From assembly GCA_024233875.1 (NCBI GenBank), contig JACKPB010000001.1:186001-250000 (forward strand): a stretch of DNA of 64,000 bases, given 5' to 3'. The first letter of the stretch is position 1. Each line of letters begins with the position of its first letter. The translations under genes were made by a program, and so were the position numbers. Of this stretch, positions 46,595-54,310 are shown in pieces. The notes beneath the pieces are model-generated. The model worked only from the letters and a program-made list of their open reading frames with translations. It ran no database searches and was not told the origin of the DNA. The stretch comes from Leptospiraceae bacterium (GTDB taxonomy: Bacteria; Spirochaetota; Leptospiria; Leptospirales; Leptospiraceae).

Positions 46595-48733
46595 ATGGAT
46601 TCAGCTACAATAATATTTGCATTTTCGTTTCTTGCTCTTTTTGCGGCAATCTTTTATGCAAAGAAAGTGACAAACATTTCCATAGGGAGTGAAACTAAGA
46701 CTCCCCAGGATGAAAAATTGATCAGCATCTCGAACGCGATCGCCGAGGGTGCTATGGCATTCTTGATACGTGAGTACAAGGTGATTGCTCTGTTTATCGG
46801 TTTTATGGCGGTTTTGATCTTTGCACTACTGGACAACGCTAAGACCGAGGGGTTTCATGAAGGTCTTTTCACTGCGATTTCTTTTGTTATCGGTGCGGTG
46901 ATTTCCCTTCTGAGTGGTTTTATCGGGATGAAGATTGCGACCATGGGGAATGTTCGAACTGCTCAGGCGGCAAAGACATCTATTTCCAAAGCATTTCGGG
47001 TAGCATTTGACTCCGGGGCTGTGATGGGCTTTGGTTTGATCGGACTGGCAATTTTAGGTTTGATCATCCTCTTTACATTTTTTACCAAAACTTTTGGTGG
47101 AATCGAAAACCACATTCTTATGGAATGTCTGGCAGGATTTGGTTTGGGTGGATCTTCCGTAGCACTCTTCGGACGTGTTGGGGGTGGTATCTATACCAAA
47201 GCAGCCGATGTGGGTGCGGACTTAGTAGGTAAAGTCGAAAAAGGTATCCCCGAGGATGATCCGAGAAACCCTGCTACCATCGCTGACAACGTAGGGGACA
47301 ATGTGGGTGACATTGCAGGTATGGGAGCCGACCTTTTCGGTTCTGCCGCTGAAGCAACCTGTGCTGCTCTGGTGATCGGAGCCACATCTACCGCTCTTTC
47401 AGGTGATTTGAATTTTCTTCTCTATCCGGTTCTAATCTCAGCTTTTGGAGTTCCTGTTTCTCTTTTCACTTCTTTCTTTGCTTCTGTCAAGGAAGGTGAT
47501 AGTGTGGAAGGAGTATTGAAAAAGCAATTGTGGATCTCCACCATCCTCATGGCTGTTGTCATGTACTTTGTGACCCAATACTTCATGATTGATAAATTTG
47601 TGATCAATGATCAAACCATTACTAGAATGGATGTCTATTTGTCTCTTGTCGTCGGACTCTTTTCCGGAATGTTCATAGGTGTGATCACCGAATACTACAC
47701 ATCTCATACTTACAAACCTGTACGTGAAGTTTCTGAATCTTCCAATACCGGTGCCGCGACAAATATCATTTACGGGTTGGCACTCGGGTACAAAAGTTCT
47801 GTGGTTCCGGTTTTACTTCTTGTGGTTACTATTGTCGTTTCCAGTATCCTGGCGGGTATGTACGGAATCGCAATTGCCGCTTTGGGTATGATCTCTACAA
47901 TTGCTATAGGTCTCACAATTGATGCTTACGGTCCGGTCTCGGACAATGCGGGTGGGATCGCAGAAATGGCTGAGTTAGGAAAAGAAGTACGTGAAAGAAC
48001 TGATACTCTGGATGCAGCGGGAAACACTACTGCCGCAGTTGGAAAGGGTTTTGCCATTGGTTCTGCGGCTCTGACTTCTCTAGCTTTATTTGCCGCTTTC
48101 ATTACCCGATCCAGACTTCAACTCAAAGAAATCGGTCAACCTATGAATGCTGTTGAACTTCTTGATCCACTCGTGATCGGTGGTTTGCTTTTCGGAGCAA
48201 TGCTTCCCTTCCTCTTCTCTGCTTTCACTATGAAATCAGTAGGGGACGCGGCAAAAGATATGGTGGAAGAAGTACGTCGTCAGTTCAAAGAAATTCCCGG
48301 TCTTATGGAAGGAACAGGAAAGCCTGACTACAAACGATGTGTGGATATCTCAACTACCGCCGCTCTCAGAGAAATGATAGCACCCGGTGTTTTGGTCCTG
48401 GCCACTCCAATCGTTGTTGGTTTCCTTTTCGGAATCACTGCTCTGGCAGGTGTTCTGGCAGGTTCTTTGGTTTCGGGTGTGGTTTTGGCGATTTCTTCTG
48501 CAAATTCAGGAGGAGCCTGGGACAATGCTAAGAAATACATCGAGGCTTCCGGAAAGAAAGGAACCGATCAACACAAGGCTGCTGTTGTGGGAGATACCGT
48601 TGGAGATCCTTTCAAAGATACTTCCGGACCTTCGATCAATATTCTCATCAAGCTCATGGCAATTACAAGTTTGGTTTTCGTAGAATTCTTTGTTAGTCAC
48701 GGGGGAATCCTTACAAAACTCATACTTAAATAA
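46595..48733 (+). CDS. hppA: Membrane-bound, probably K+-dependent, ion-translocating pyrophosphatase
   Basis: 712 residues with about 16 membrane helices. Cation-binding and catalytic motifs: DVGADLVGKVEKGIPEDDPR, NVGDNVGDIAGMGADLF, and GDTVGDPFKDTSGPS. It splits pyrophosphate and pumps H+ or Na+ out of the cytosol. GNTTAAVGKGFAIG carries the Ala (not Lys) that goes with K+ dependence in this family. The H+ or Na+ choice could not be judged by eye. ATG at 46595, with AAAGG about ten bases ahead. A terminator follows. Confidence 0.96.
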   Translation: MDSATIIFAFSFLALFAAIFYAKKVTNISIGSETKTPQDEKLISISNAIAEGAMAFLIREYKVIALFIGFMAVLIFALLDNAKTEGFHEGLFTAISFVIGAVISLLSGFIGMKIATMGNVRTAQAAKTSISKAFRVAFDSGAVMGFGLIGLAILGLIILFTFFTKTFGGIENHILMECLAGFGLGGSSVALFGRVGGGIYTKAADVGADLVGKVEKGIPEDDPRNPATIADNVGDNVGDIAGMGADLFGSAAEATCAALVIGATSTALSGDLNFLLYPVLISAFGVPVSLFTSFFASVKEGDSVEGVLKKQLWISTILMAVVMYFVTQYFMIDKFVINDQTITRMDVYLSLVVGLFSGMFIGVITEYYTSHTYKPVREVSESSNTGAATNIIYGLALGYKSSVVPVLLLVVTIVVSSILAGMYGIAIAALGMISTIAIGLTIDAYGPVSDNAGGIAEMAELGKEVRERTDTLDAAGNTTAAVGKGFAIGSAALTSLALFAAFITRSRLQLKEIGQPMNAVELLDPLVIGGLLFGAMLPFLFSAFTMKSVGDAAKDMVEEVRRQFKEIPGLMEGTGKPDYKRCVDISTTAALREMIAPGVLVLATPIVVGFLFGITALAGVLAGSLVSGVVLAISSANSGGAWDNAKKYIEASGKKGTDQHKAAVVGDTVGDPFKDTSGPSINILIKLMAITSLVFVEFFVSHGGILTKLILK

Positions 48734-48770
48734 TCTTTTTTAAAAGCGGGATCCACCCGCGATTCATGAA

Positions 48771-48806
48771 AACCGATGAAATGATTCTATTTCGTCGGTT
48801 TTTTTT
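48771..48806 (+). terminator. Rho-independent terminator after hppA
   Basis: A 12-base stem with one G-T pair (AACCGATGAAAT / ATTTCGTCGGTT), a six-base loop and a run of T. A second short stem GCGGG / CCCGC lies just before (48746-48760). It separates hppA from the stressosome/chemotaxis operon. Confidence 0.92.
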
Positions 48807-48961
48807 GAAAATCTCCCAATTTCAAATATTTTTCAGCATTAAAAAATTCTTTTCTTGATTTGACCCATAGGTCACTTTTTCATTAACTCAAGATTGTATA
48901 AATATATGAAAAGTATTCAATTGGGTTTACGATACTATATTGATACCGGAAAGGATGAGTT

Positions 48962-49801
48962 ATGGAATTGCATATAGAAATTTCAAATCATATTATCACC
49001 AATAAAACTAAGATCGTTCATGATTGGCTTGAAATGATCAAAAGTCAGACACCTATCGTAGTAGAGATGATGTCTCTCGATGATATCAAGAAAAGATCTA
49101 ATGATATACTCCAATCCCTAGCATCAGGTCTCAAGGATTCTTCTGAATTCAATCTCAGTCCCTTTGAATCTCTACGGATCAACCTTAAAGATTTTTCCAG
49201 GCAATTGAGCTTGATGAACATTACACCTACAGAAACCACTCTTGTCATATTTATGGTCAAAGATGTACTCAGTCCATCTTTTGGAGAGTTTTTCAAATCA
49301 AATCCGGATAAACACATTGCCTCTTTGAATCTCCTCAATAGAATTGTGGATCGAATGGGAATTCTGACTTTTGAAAATTTTGTCAACACCAGGGAGACCA
49401 TCATTAAAGAGCAGGCTCAAGCCATTCTGGATATGTCCACACCTGTAGTAAAAGTTTGGAGTAAAATCATTCTTCTACCACTAGTTGGAGGTCTGGACAG
49501 TACACGGGCAAAACAAATGATGGAGTCTCTTCTGTCGTCCATTGAAAACAACCAAGCTAAGGTGGCTATTCTGGATATATCCGGAATTCCCGTGATAGAC
49601 ACTCTTGTTGCGAGACACCTTTTCACTACGATTGCAGCTGTGAAACTCATGGGAGCGGAGTGTATCGTAACCGGTATCTCTGCAAAGATTTCTCAGACAA
49701 TCGTTCATCTCGGATTGGATCTGAGTGGTATCACAACCTGTTCCACTTTTGCGGATGGTCTTCAATTGGCGCTGACGTCTACGGGACAATCGATCAATTG
49801 A
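48962..49801 (+). CDS. rsbR: RsbR-like stressosome protein (STAS)
   Basis: 279 residues. The N-terminal helical half (about 1-150) is a variable sensor-like domain, of globin-like or similar helical type in relatives. The C-terminal STAS domain (about 160-275) carries LLPLVGGLDSTRAKQMME, AILDISGIPVIDT (Thr at the known RsbR phospho-site) and AECIVTGISAKISQTIVHLGLDL (second Thr in VTGI). RsbR and RsbS build the large stressosome shell that holds RsbT. ATG at 48962, with AAAGGATG ahead. First gene of the operon. The signal it senses is unknown. Confidence 0.93.
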   Translation: MELHIEISNHIITNKTKIVHDWLEMIKSQTPIVVEMMSLDDIKKRSNDILQSLASGLKDSSEFNLSPFESLRINLKDFSRQLSLMNITPTETTLVIFMVKDVLSPSFGEFFKSNPDKHIASLNLLNRIVDRMGILTFENFVNTRETIIKEQAQAILDMSTPVVKVWSKIILLPLVGGLDSTRAKQMMESLLSSIENNQAKVAILDISGIPVIDTLVARHLFTTIAAVKLMGAECIVTGISAKISQTIVHLGLDLSGITTCSTFADGLQLALTSTGQSIN

Positions 49802-49821
49802 AATGATTTAAAGGAGAAAGC

Positions 49822-50217
49822 ATGACTCCAGAAGTTTCTATCCTACAATTAAAGGATATAATTATTGTACCCATTCAAATAGAACTCCATGATGAAGCTG
49901 CAAAAAAACTTCAGGGAGACGTATTGAAAAAACTGGAAACCAGTGGAGCAAAAGGACTCATAGTGGATATCTCCGCAGTATTCATTGTGGATAGCTTTCT
50001 CGGTAGACTTTTGGCGGACACCGCAAGGATGGCATCTGTTATGGGTGCCATTGTCGTTTTGACCGGATTGAGAAAAGATGTGGCACTCACCCTCATTCAA
50101 CTTGGATTGAATTTCAAAAGTTTGAAAACTGCATTGAATTTGGATGAAGCCATGGAGTTCATCGAGAATGAAAAAGTAAAAAGATCCCGTATGCGGAGTC
50201 CTAAAATTGGAAAATGA
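49822..50217 (+). CDS. rsbS: RsbS-like stressosome protein (STAS)
   Basis: 131 residues, mostly one STAS domain. SILQLKDIIIVPIQIELHDE, then GLIVDISAVFIVDSFLGRLL with the conserved phospho-Ser in VDSF, and MGAIVVLTGLRKDVALTLIQ. RsbS is the core scaffold of the stressosome; phosphorylation by RsbT releases RsbT. ATG at 49822 with AAGGAG upstream. Its end overlaps rsbT by 11 bases. Confidence 0.95.
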   Translation: MTPEVSILQLKDIIIVPIQIELHDEAAKKLQGDVLKKLETSGAKGLIVDISAVFIVDSFLGRLLADTARMASVMGAIVVLTGLRKDVALTLIQLGLNFKSLKTALNLDEAMEFIENEKVKRSRMRSPKIGK

Positions 50218-50611
50218 ACTTATAAAGTATTCATTAGTGATCCAAACTTTTGAAGATATCCTCTTGGCCAGACGTAAGGCAAGGGATTTTATGGAAGAAT
50301 ACCATTTTACCACCTTAGACCAAACTAAGTTTATCACCGCTCTTTCAGAGTTATTGAGAAATGTAATCATTCACGCCAAAGAGGGAAGTATGCATTTGAA
50401 TGTATTCAAGGAATCCGGAAAATGCGGGATCAAATGCACAATTTCAGACCATGGCCCCGGAATCAATGACATCAATCTCGCAATGAAGGAAGGCTACAGT
50501 ACAGTGGGTTCACTGGGGTTGGGACTGGGAGGTGCCAAAAATCTGAGTGATGCATTCAATATCACATCGGGAGCTACAGGAACAAAAATTGAAATCCTAA
50601 AATGGCAATAG
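50207..50611 (+). CDS. rsbT: RsbT-like serine/threonine kinase
   Basis: 134 residues, an HATPase-type kinase. TALSELLRNVIIHAKEGSM (N-box), ISDHGPGINDI (D-x-G-x-G) and GSLGLGLGGAKNLSD (G2 box) are all present, so it should bind ATP. RsbT phosphorylates RsbS and RsbR and, when freed, binds an output protein (RsbU in Bacillus). No RsbU is in the window. The stop is directly followed by the next start at 50612. Confidence 0.95.
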   Translation: MENELIKYSLVIQTFEDILLARRKARDFMEEYHFTTLDQTKFITALSELLRNVIIHAKEGSMHLNVFKESGKCGIKCTISDHGPGINDINLAMKEGYSTVGSLGLGLGGAKNLSDAFNITSGATGTKIEILKWQ

Positions 50612-51589
50612 ATGAGCGATAAACTTGAAATTTCCATTTCAGATGAAGCCGGAGTTTTTCTTGCCCGAAAGGAGATTAAGTATTTTTGCGAAACACTGGG
50701 TTTTTCAAGGCTGGATCGGGAAAAAATAGAACTCATCACTTCAGAGCTGGGAATGAACCTGGTCAAATACCCAAAACGCGGAAAGCTTTTGTATTCAAAG
50801 GTCACCTACAACGAAGTGATCGGAATCGAAATTATCTCAGAAGATAGAGGGGAAACCCCTATTGATGTCCTAACACATATCAATCGAAAGTCTCCTATGG
50901 ATTTAAGAAAATCACTTAAAGCGGGGCTCACTTCAATTTACAATCTTTCGGATGAATTTGTTTATGAGCATACCGATAAAGGTAGCAGATTTATAGCTCG
51001 AAAATGGATTCCTATCCCAAATCAATTTTTCAAGTATTCTGTTATTTCCAGACCCAAACCGGGAGAATGGGCAAATGGGGATAGCTTTTTTATCAAACAA
51101 TTGCCACAGTACTCTATTTTTTCTATCATCGATGGATTGGGGCATGGAGAAGAAGCTGAGACAGCAGCCGGTGAGGCTCTGGATGTTTTGAAAGTGTATT
51201 ACTATCTCCCTCTGGACGAATTGATCTTAAAAATTCATTCTATGATAACCGGAACCAGAGGAGTCGTTCTTTCTATACTGAAAGTATTCAGTTTTGAGCA
51301 GAAACTGGAATTTGCAGGTGTGGGGAATGTTGAACTCAGAATTTTCAACCATCCAGATTCCCCAAAGTTTTACTCAACGAATGGAACCATTGGTCTACAT
51401 TTTGATAAAGTGAGCATTCTAACATTTCGATACTTCAAAGGTGCGACAATGGTTATGTTTTCTGATGGATTGAGGGATGTTGAATTTTCTAATGATGTGG
51501 TTCGTTTGTCACCTCCACAAATGGCAGGTTTTTTGATGGACTCATTTTCCAAATCAAATGATGATGCTACTGTAATGGTGATTCGATGA
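50612..51589 (+). CDS. RsbT-like ATPase fused to an RsbX-like PP2C phosphatase
   Basis: 325 residues. The N-terminal third (about 1-130) resembles RsbT: ITSELGMNLVKYPKRGK (N-box), EDRGETPID (D-x-G, then not G-x-G) and no clear G2 box, so its ATP binding may be poor. The C-terminal part (about 140-325) is an RsbX-type PP2C: NGDSFFI, SIIDGLGHGEEAETAAGEAL, AGVGNVELRI, MFSDGLRDVEF and DDATVMVI. In Bacillus RsbX removes phosphate from RsbS and RsbR and resets the stressosome. The fusion of the two opposed activities in one chain is unusual. It starts directly on the rsbT stop codon. The next gene overlaps its stop by four bases. Confidence 0.85.
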   Translation: MSDKLEISISDEAGVFLARKEIKYFCETLGFSRLDREKIELITSELGMNLVKYPKRGKLLYSKVTYNEVIGIEIISEDRGETPIDVLTHINRKSPMDLRKSLKAGLTSIYNLSDEFVYEHTDKGSRFIARKWIPIPNQFFKYSVISRPKPGEWANGDSFFIKQLPQYSIFSIIDGLGHGEEAETAAGEALDVLKVYYYLPLDELILKIHSMITGTRGVVLSILKVFSFEQKLEFAGVGNVELRIFNHPDSPKFYSTNGTIGLHFDKVSILTFRYFKGATMVMFSDGLRDVEFSNDVVRLSPPQMAGFLMDSFSKSNDDATVMVIR

Positions 51590-52218
51590 TCGAATGGTTA
51601 TCCGGGTATGCAATTTATCTTTCAGGGTTTTTGTTTATTTTGGTGGGTCTACTCATCTTTTTTCTGATAAAACTCAAGAATGAGAATAAGCAAATCAATG
51701 AAAAGAATACAGTTCTTTTGACTTCATTGGTTAAGATGGAACATGCTATTCTCTTAACCAATAAACAGGTAGAGAAATCTATTCATCAAATAGAAACATC
51801 TACCAATGGTGCCATAGAAGACTTCTCAAAATTAATGGACATCTCCCAGTCTATATCCAGAGATCTGGAAGCTCTAACCGGACAGGTTAAGGTTTCCTCA
51901 GGATCACAAAAATTCTTTTCTAGAGTTGATAAGATAAAGAATCTGAATTTGACTCAAATCGATCATTTTCATCCTTTGATCAATAAACTTCAATTTGAAG
52001 ATATCAACAGGCAAATCATCAACCATGTCTTAGAATTGCTAAATATTATCTCATCTGATATTCAGAACCAAAAAAACAGTTCGAATTCATTGAAAAATGA
52101 AGACAAGATCAAAGATGAAGTAGAAAAGATTTTCTTAAGTCTCTCTTCCATGAAATCCGAGAGAGAGATAATGGGCCAAGTTTCAGTTGAATCGGATGAT
52201 GATGTTACATTCTTCTAA
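51586..52218 (+). CDS. Membrane-anchored coiled-coil protein with a chemotaxis-type C-terminal tail
   Basis: 210 residues, not a known named family to me. One membrane helix (about 8-28), then long coiled coils (about 30-100). A block LQFEDINRQIINHVLELL (about 137-155) resembles the QDxTGQ-type helix of CheZ and the LQFQD-type helix of some MCP-associated proteins. The very end is ESDDDVTFF. The same tail type, QEDDITFF, ends the facing gene at 63174. A CheY- or CheA-docking role is inference. It starts by an ATGA-type overlap with the RsbX-fusion gene. Confidence 0.72.
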   Translation: MIEWLSGYAIYLSGFLFILVGLLIFFLIKLKNENKQINEKNTVLLTSLVKMEHAILLTNKQVEKSIHQIETSTNGAIEDFSKLMDISQSISRDLEALTGQVKVSSGSQKFFSRVDKIKNLNLTQIDHFHPLINKLQFEDINRQIINHVLELLNIISSDIQNQKNSSNSLKNEDKIKDEVEKIFLSLSSMKSEREIMGQVSVESDDDVTFF

Positions 52219-52343
52219 AATTAGTATTTCTCATTTTCATTAATTTTCCTTTCCCTTCCGGTACAAGCTCAGAAAAATATTATCTATAAAATAAAAAACT
52301 TGATAGGTTTTTGCTTTGATTCTTACTAGATTTGAAGGTGATT

Positions 52344-54299
52344 ATGGAAAAAAGCAAAGGTTTATCAGGAAAAGGTTTAGCAAAACCGGGTTTAGGGAAA
52401 GGCATTGATCACTCATTCGACAAAAATGTCGAATTGCAGCAGCGTCGGGACGATGCCAAGAAGATTGCCGCTGAGAAAGCAAAAGCTAGAACTATGGCCA
52501 AACAGCAGCAGATCAGTGAAAGGATAGCAACAGCAGCAGAACAGCTATCCAGTGGGATTCAGGAAGGAAGCAGTGCATCCGAAGAACTCATGCGTTCGAT
52601 GCAACAGATTGCCTCGGGTGCTGAAGAAGCAAGCAGTGCAGCCGAAGAATCGAAAGCAACCATTACCCAGATTGAAAAAGGTTCACAGATCAACTCAAAT
52701 CTGGCTGAGGATACACTAAACAAAGTACAATCTCTAAAAGAGGTGGCGCAAAATACAGGTAGAGACATAAACCTCCTGATTGAGGGCGTCAAGGCTGCAG
52801 CGGACTCAGCGATATCCACTGCGAAGCTAATGCAGGAATTAGAAAAACAATCAGATGAGATCGGAAACATTGTTCAGTCAGTAGTGCGAATTGCTGACCA
52901 AACCAACTTGCTAGCTTTGAATGCAGCAATAGAAGCGGCAAGAGCGGGAGAGCACGGAAGAGGATTTGCCATCGTAGCTGACGAAGTGAGAAATCTTGCA
53001 GAGACCTCTGAAAAAAGTGCAAATCGTATCAAGGACGTTGTCGCTGAGATTCAGACTGAAGTAAGAAAAGTCGTTCAGGAAATCAACCAAATCGGAAAAT
53101 CAGCAAAAGACGAAGCTGAGAAGGGTGTAGCTATCGCCAATGGATTGATGGAATTTGTCAATTCAATGGTTCGGTTTGCAGAAATCAGCGCGCAAACAGA
53201 AAAGGGTGTTGCTGAGATTCTTGGTTATTCTAAAGAATTTTTAAAAGTTTCTGAAAACGTAGCAGCGGCTGCAGAAGAACTAACTGCAAGTGCTGAAGAA
53301 TCCAGAAAAGGAACAGAGCAACAGGCAAAGGCATTTTCTGAAATGTCTTCCGCCGCAGAAGAGCTGGCTCAAACTGCTGAAGAATTAAAAAATTCAACAA
53401 ACCTTCAAAAATCTGCTGAAGAACTGGCGTCCATGTCAGAACAACTTTCTGCAAATATAGAAGAAGCACTCTCTGCAAGCCAGGAATTGGCAAAAGCTAT
53501 CGAGCAAATCCAAAAAGCAACTGAGATTCAGAGCCGGGAGACTGTTCGGGGTGCTGATCTGGGAGAACGTTTGGGTGCGATCAACCTTCAGGTGGAAACC
53601 AATTCTACAGAAATGAAAACTCAGAGTAAGACTCTTTCCGCTAACCTGGCTACTTCCAAAACTGAAATTGATACTATGATTCGAAATATTGGATTGTCTG
53701 CGACCAAAAACCTCGATGCTTCCAAAGTGGTAAGAGGGTTGGGCGATAAATCGATGGCAATCGACAAGATCGTCGAAGCAATCATCAATGTAGCTATCAA
53801 GACAGACATGCTTGCCGTTAGCGGATCGATTGAAGCCGCACGTGCGGGAGAGCACGGGAAGGGATTCTCTGTTGTTTCCGGAGACATTCGAAATCTTGCT
53901 ACTGAGTCATCGGAAAGTGCAGATAAGATTAAAAATCTGGTGAGATCTCTTTCTATCTTAATTGATCGATCATCCAGAGATGTAGAAATGTCAGGAACAA
54001 TTGCACAAACAGAAGTACAAAAAGCCAAAGTCACTACAGATAGCCTAAGCCGTATGGAAGACGACATGAAGGCAATCGACAGGGCAATGGATGCAATGTT
54101 GAGAAATTCTGCCGAATCTAAGCAGGCAAATGAAGAAGCAAGAAAAGCTGTTGATAATATCAGTGCTGCAGCAGAAGAAGCAGTCAAGTCAGTTACCCAG
54201 GCTTCTGCCGCTTCCGAAGAGCAAGCCAAAGGTCTTCAGGAACTTTCCGAAGCTATTGAAGAAATTGCAGCCCTCGCAGACGAACTTCAGTCGGGTTGA
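52344..54299 (+). CDS. Soluble chemoreceptor with two MCP signalling tips
   Basis: 651 residues from the ATG at 52344, with GAAGG six bases ahead (TTG and GTG at 52332 and 52338 are also in frame). No membrane helix, HAMP or sensor domain. Two signalling hairpins are present. The first tip has DQTNLLALNAAIEAARAG (about 185), then GRGFAIVADEVRNLAE. The second has IKTDMLAVSGSIEAARAG (about 488), then GKGFSVVSGDIRNLA. Between and around them lie long coiled coils with methylation-like repeats (AAEELAQTAEEL). A double-tip plan like DosM of Vibrio cholerae could bridge two CheA/CheW sheets of a cytoplasmic array. It lies upstream of the triple-CheW gene. Confidence 0.93.
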   Translation: MEKSKGLSGKGLAKPGLGKGIDHSFDKNVELQQRRDDAKKIAAEKAKARTMAKQQQISERIATAAEQLSSGIQEGSSASEELMRSMQQIASGAEEASSAAEESKATITQIEKGSQINSNLAEDTLNKVQSLKEVAQNTGRDINLLIEGVKAAADSAISTAKLMQELEKQSDEIGNIVQSVVRIADQTNLLALNAAIEAARAGEHGRGFAIVADEVRNLAETSEKSANRIKDVVAEIQTEVRKVVQEINQIGKSAKDEAEKGVAIANGLMEFVNSMVRFAEISAQTEKGVAEILGYSKEFLKVSENVAAAAEELTASAEESRKGTEQQAKAFSEMSSAAEELAQTAEELKNSTNLQKSAEELASMSEQLSANIEEALSASQELAKAIEQIQKATEIQSRETVRGADLGERLGAINLQVETNSTEMKTQSKTLSANLATSKTEIDTMIRNIGLSATKNLDASKVVRGLGDKSMAIDKIVEAIINVAIKTDMLAVSGSIEAARAGEHGKGFSVVSGDIRNLATESSESADKIKNLVRSLSILIDRSSRDVEMSGTIAQTEVQKAKVTTDSLSRMEDDMKAIDRAMDAMLRNSAESKQANEEARKAVDNISAAAEEAVKSVTQASAASEEQAKGLQELSEAIEEIAALADELQSG

Positions 54300-54310
54300 T
54301 AGGATAAAGC

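Noticed and set aside
53621..54229. 202-codon open frame antisense to the two-tip receptor
   Set aside because: It is Ala/Ser/Leu/Ile-rich, as expected from the reverse reading of an Ala/Glu-rich coiled coil.
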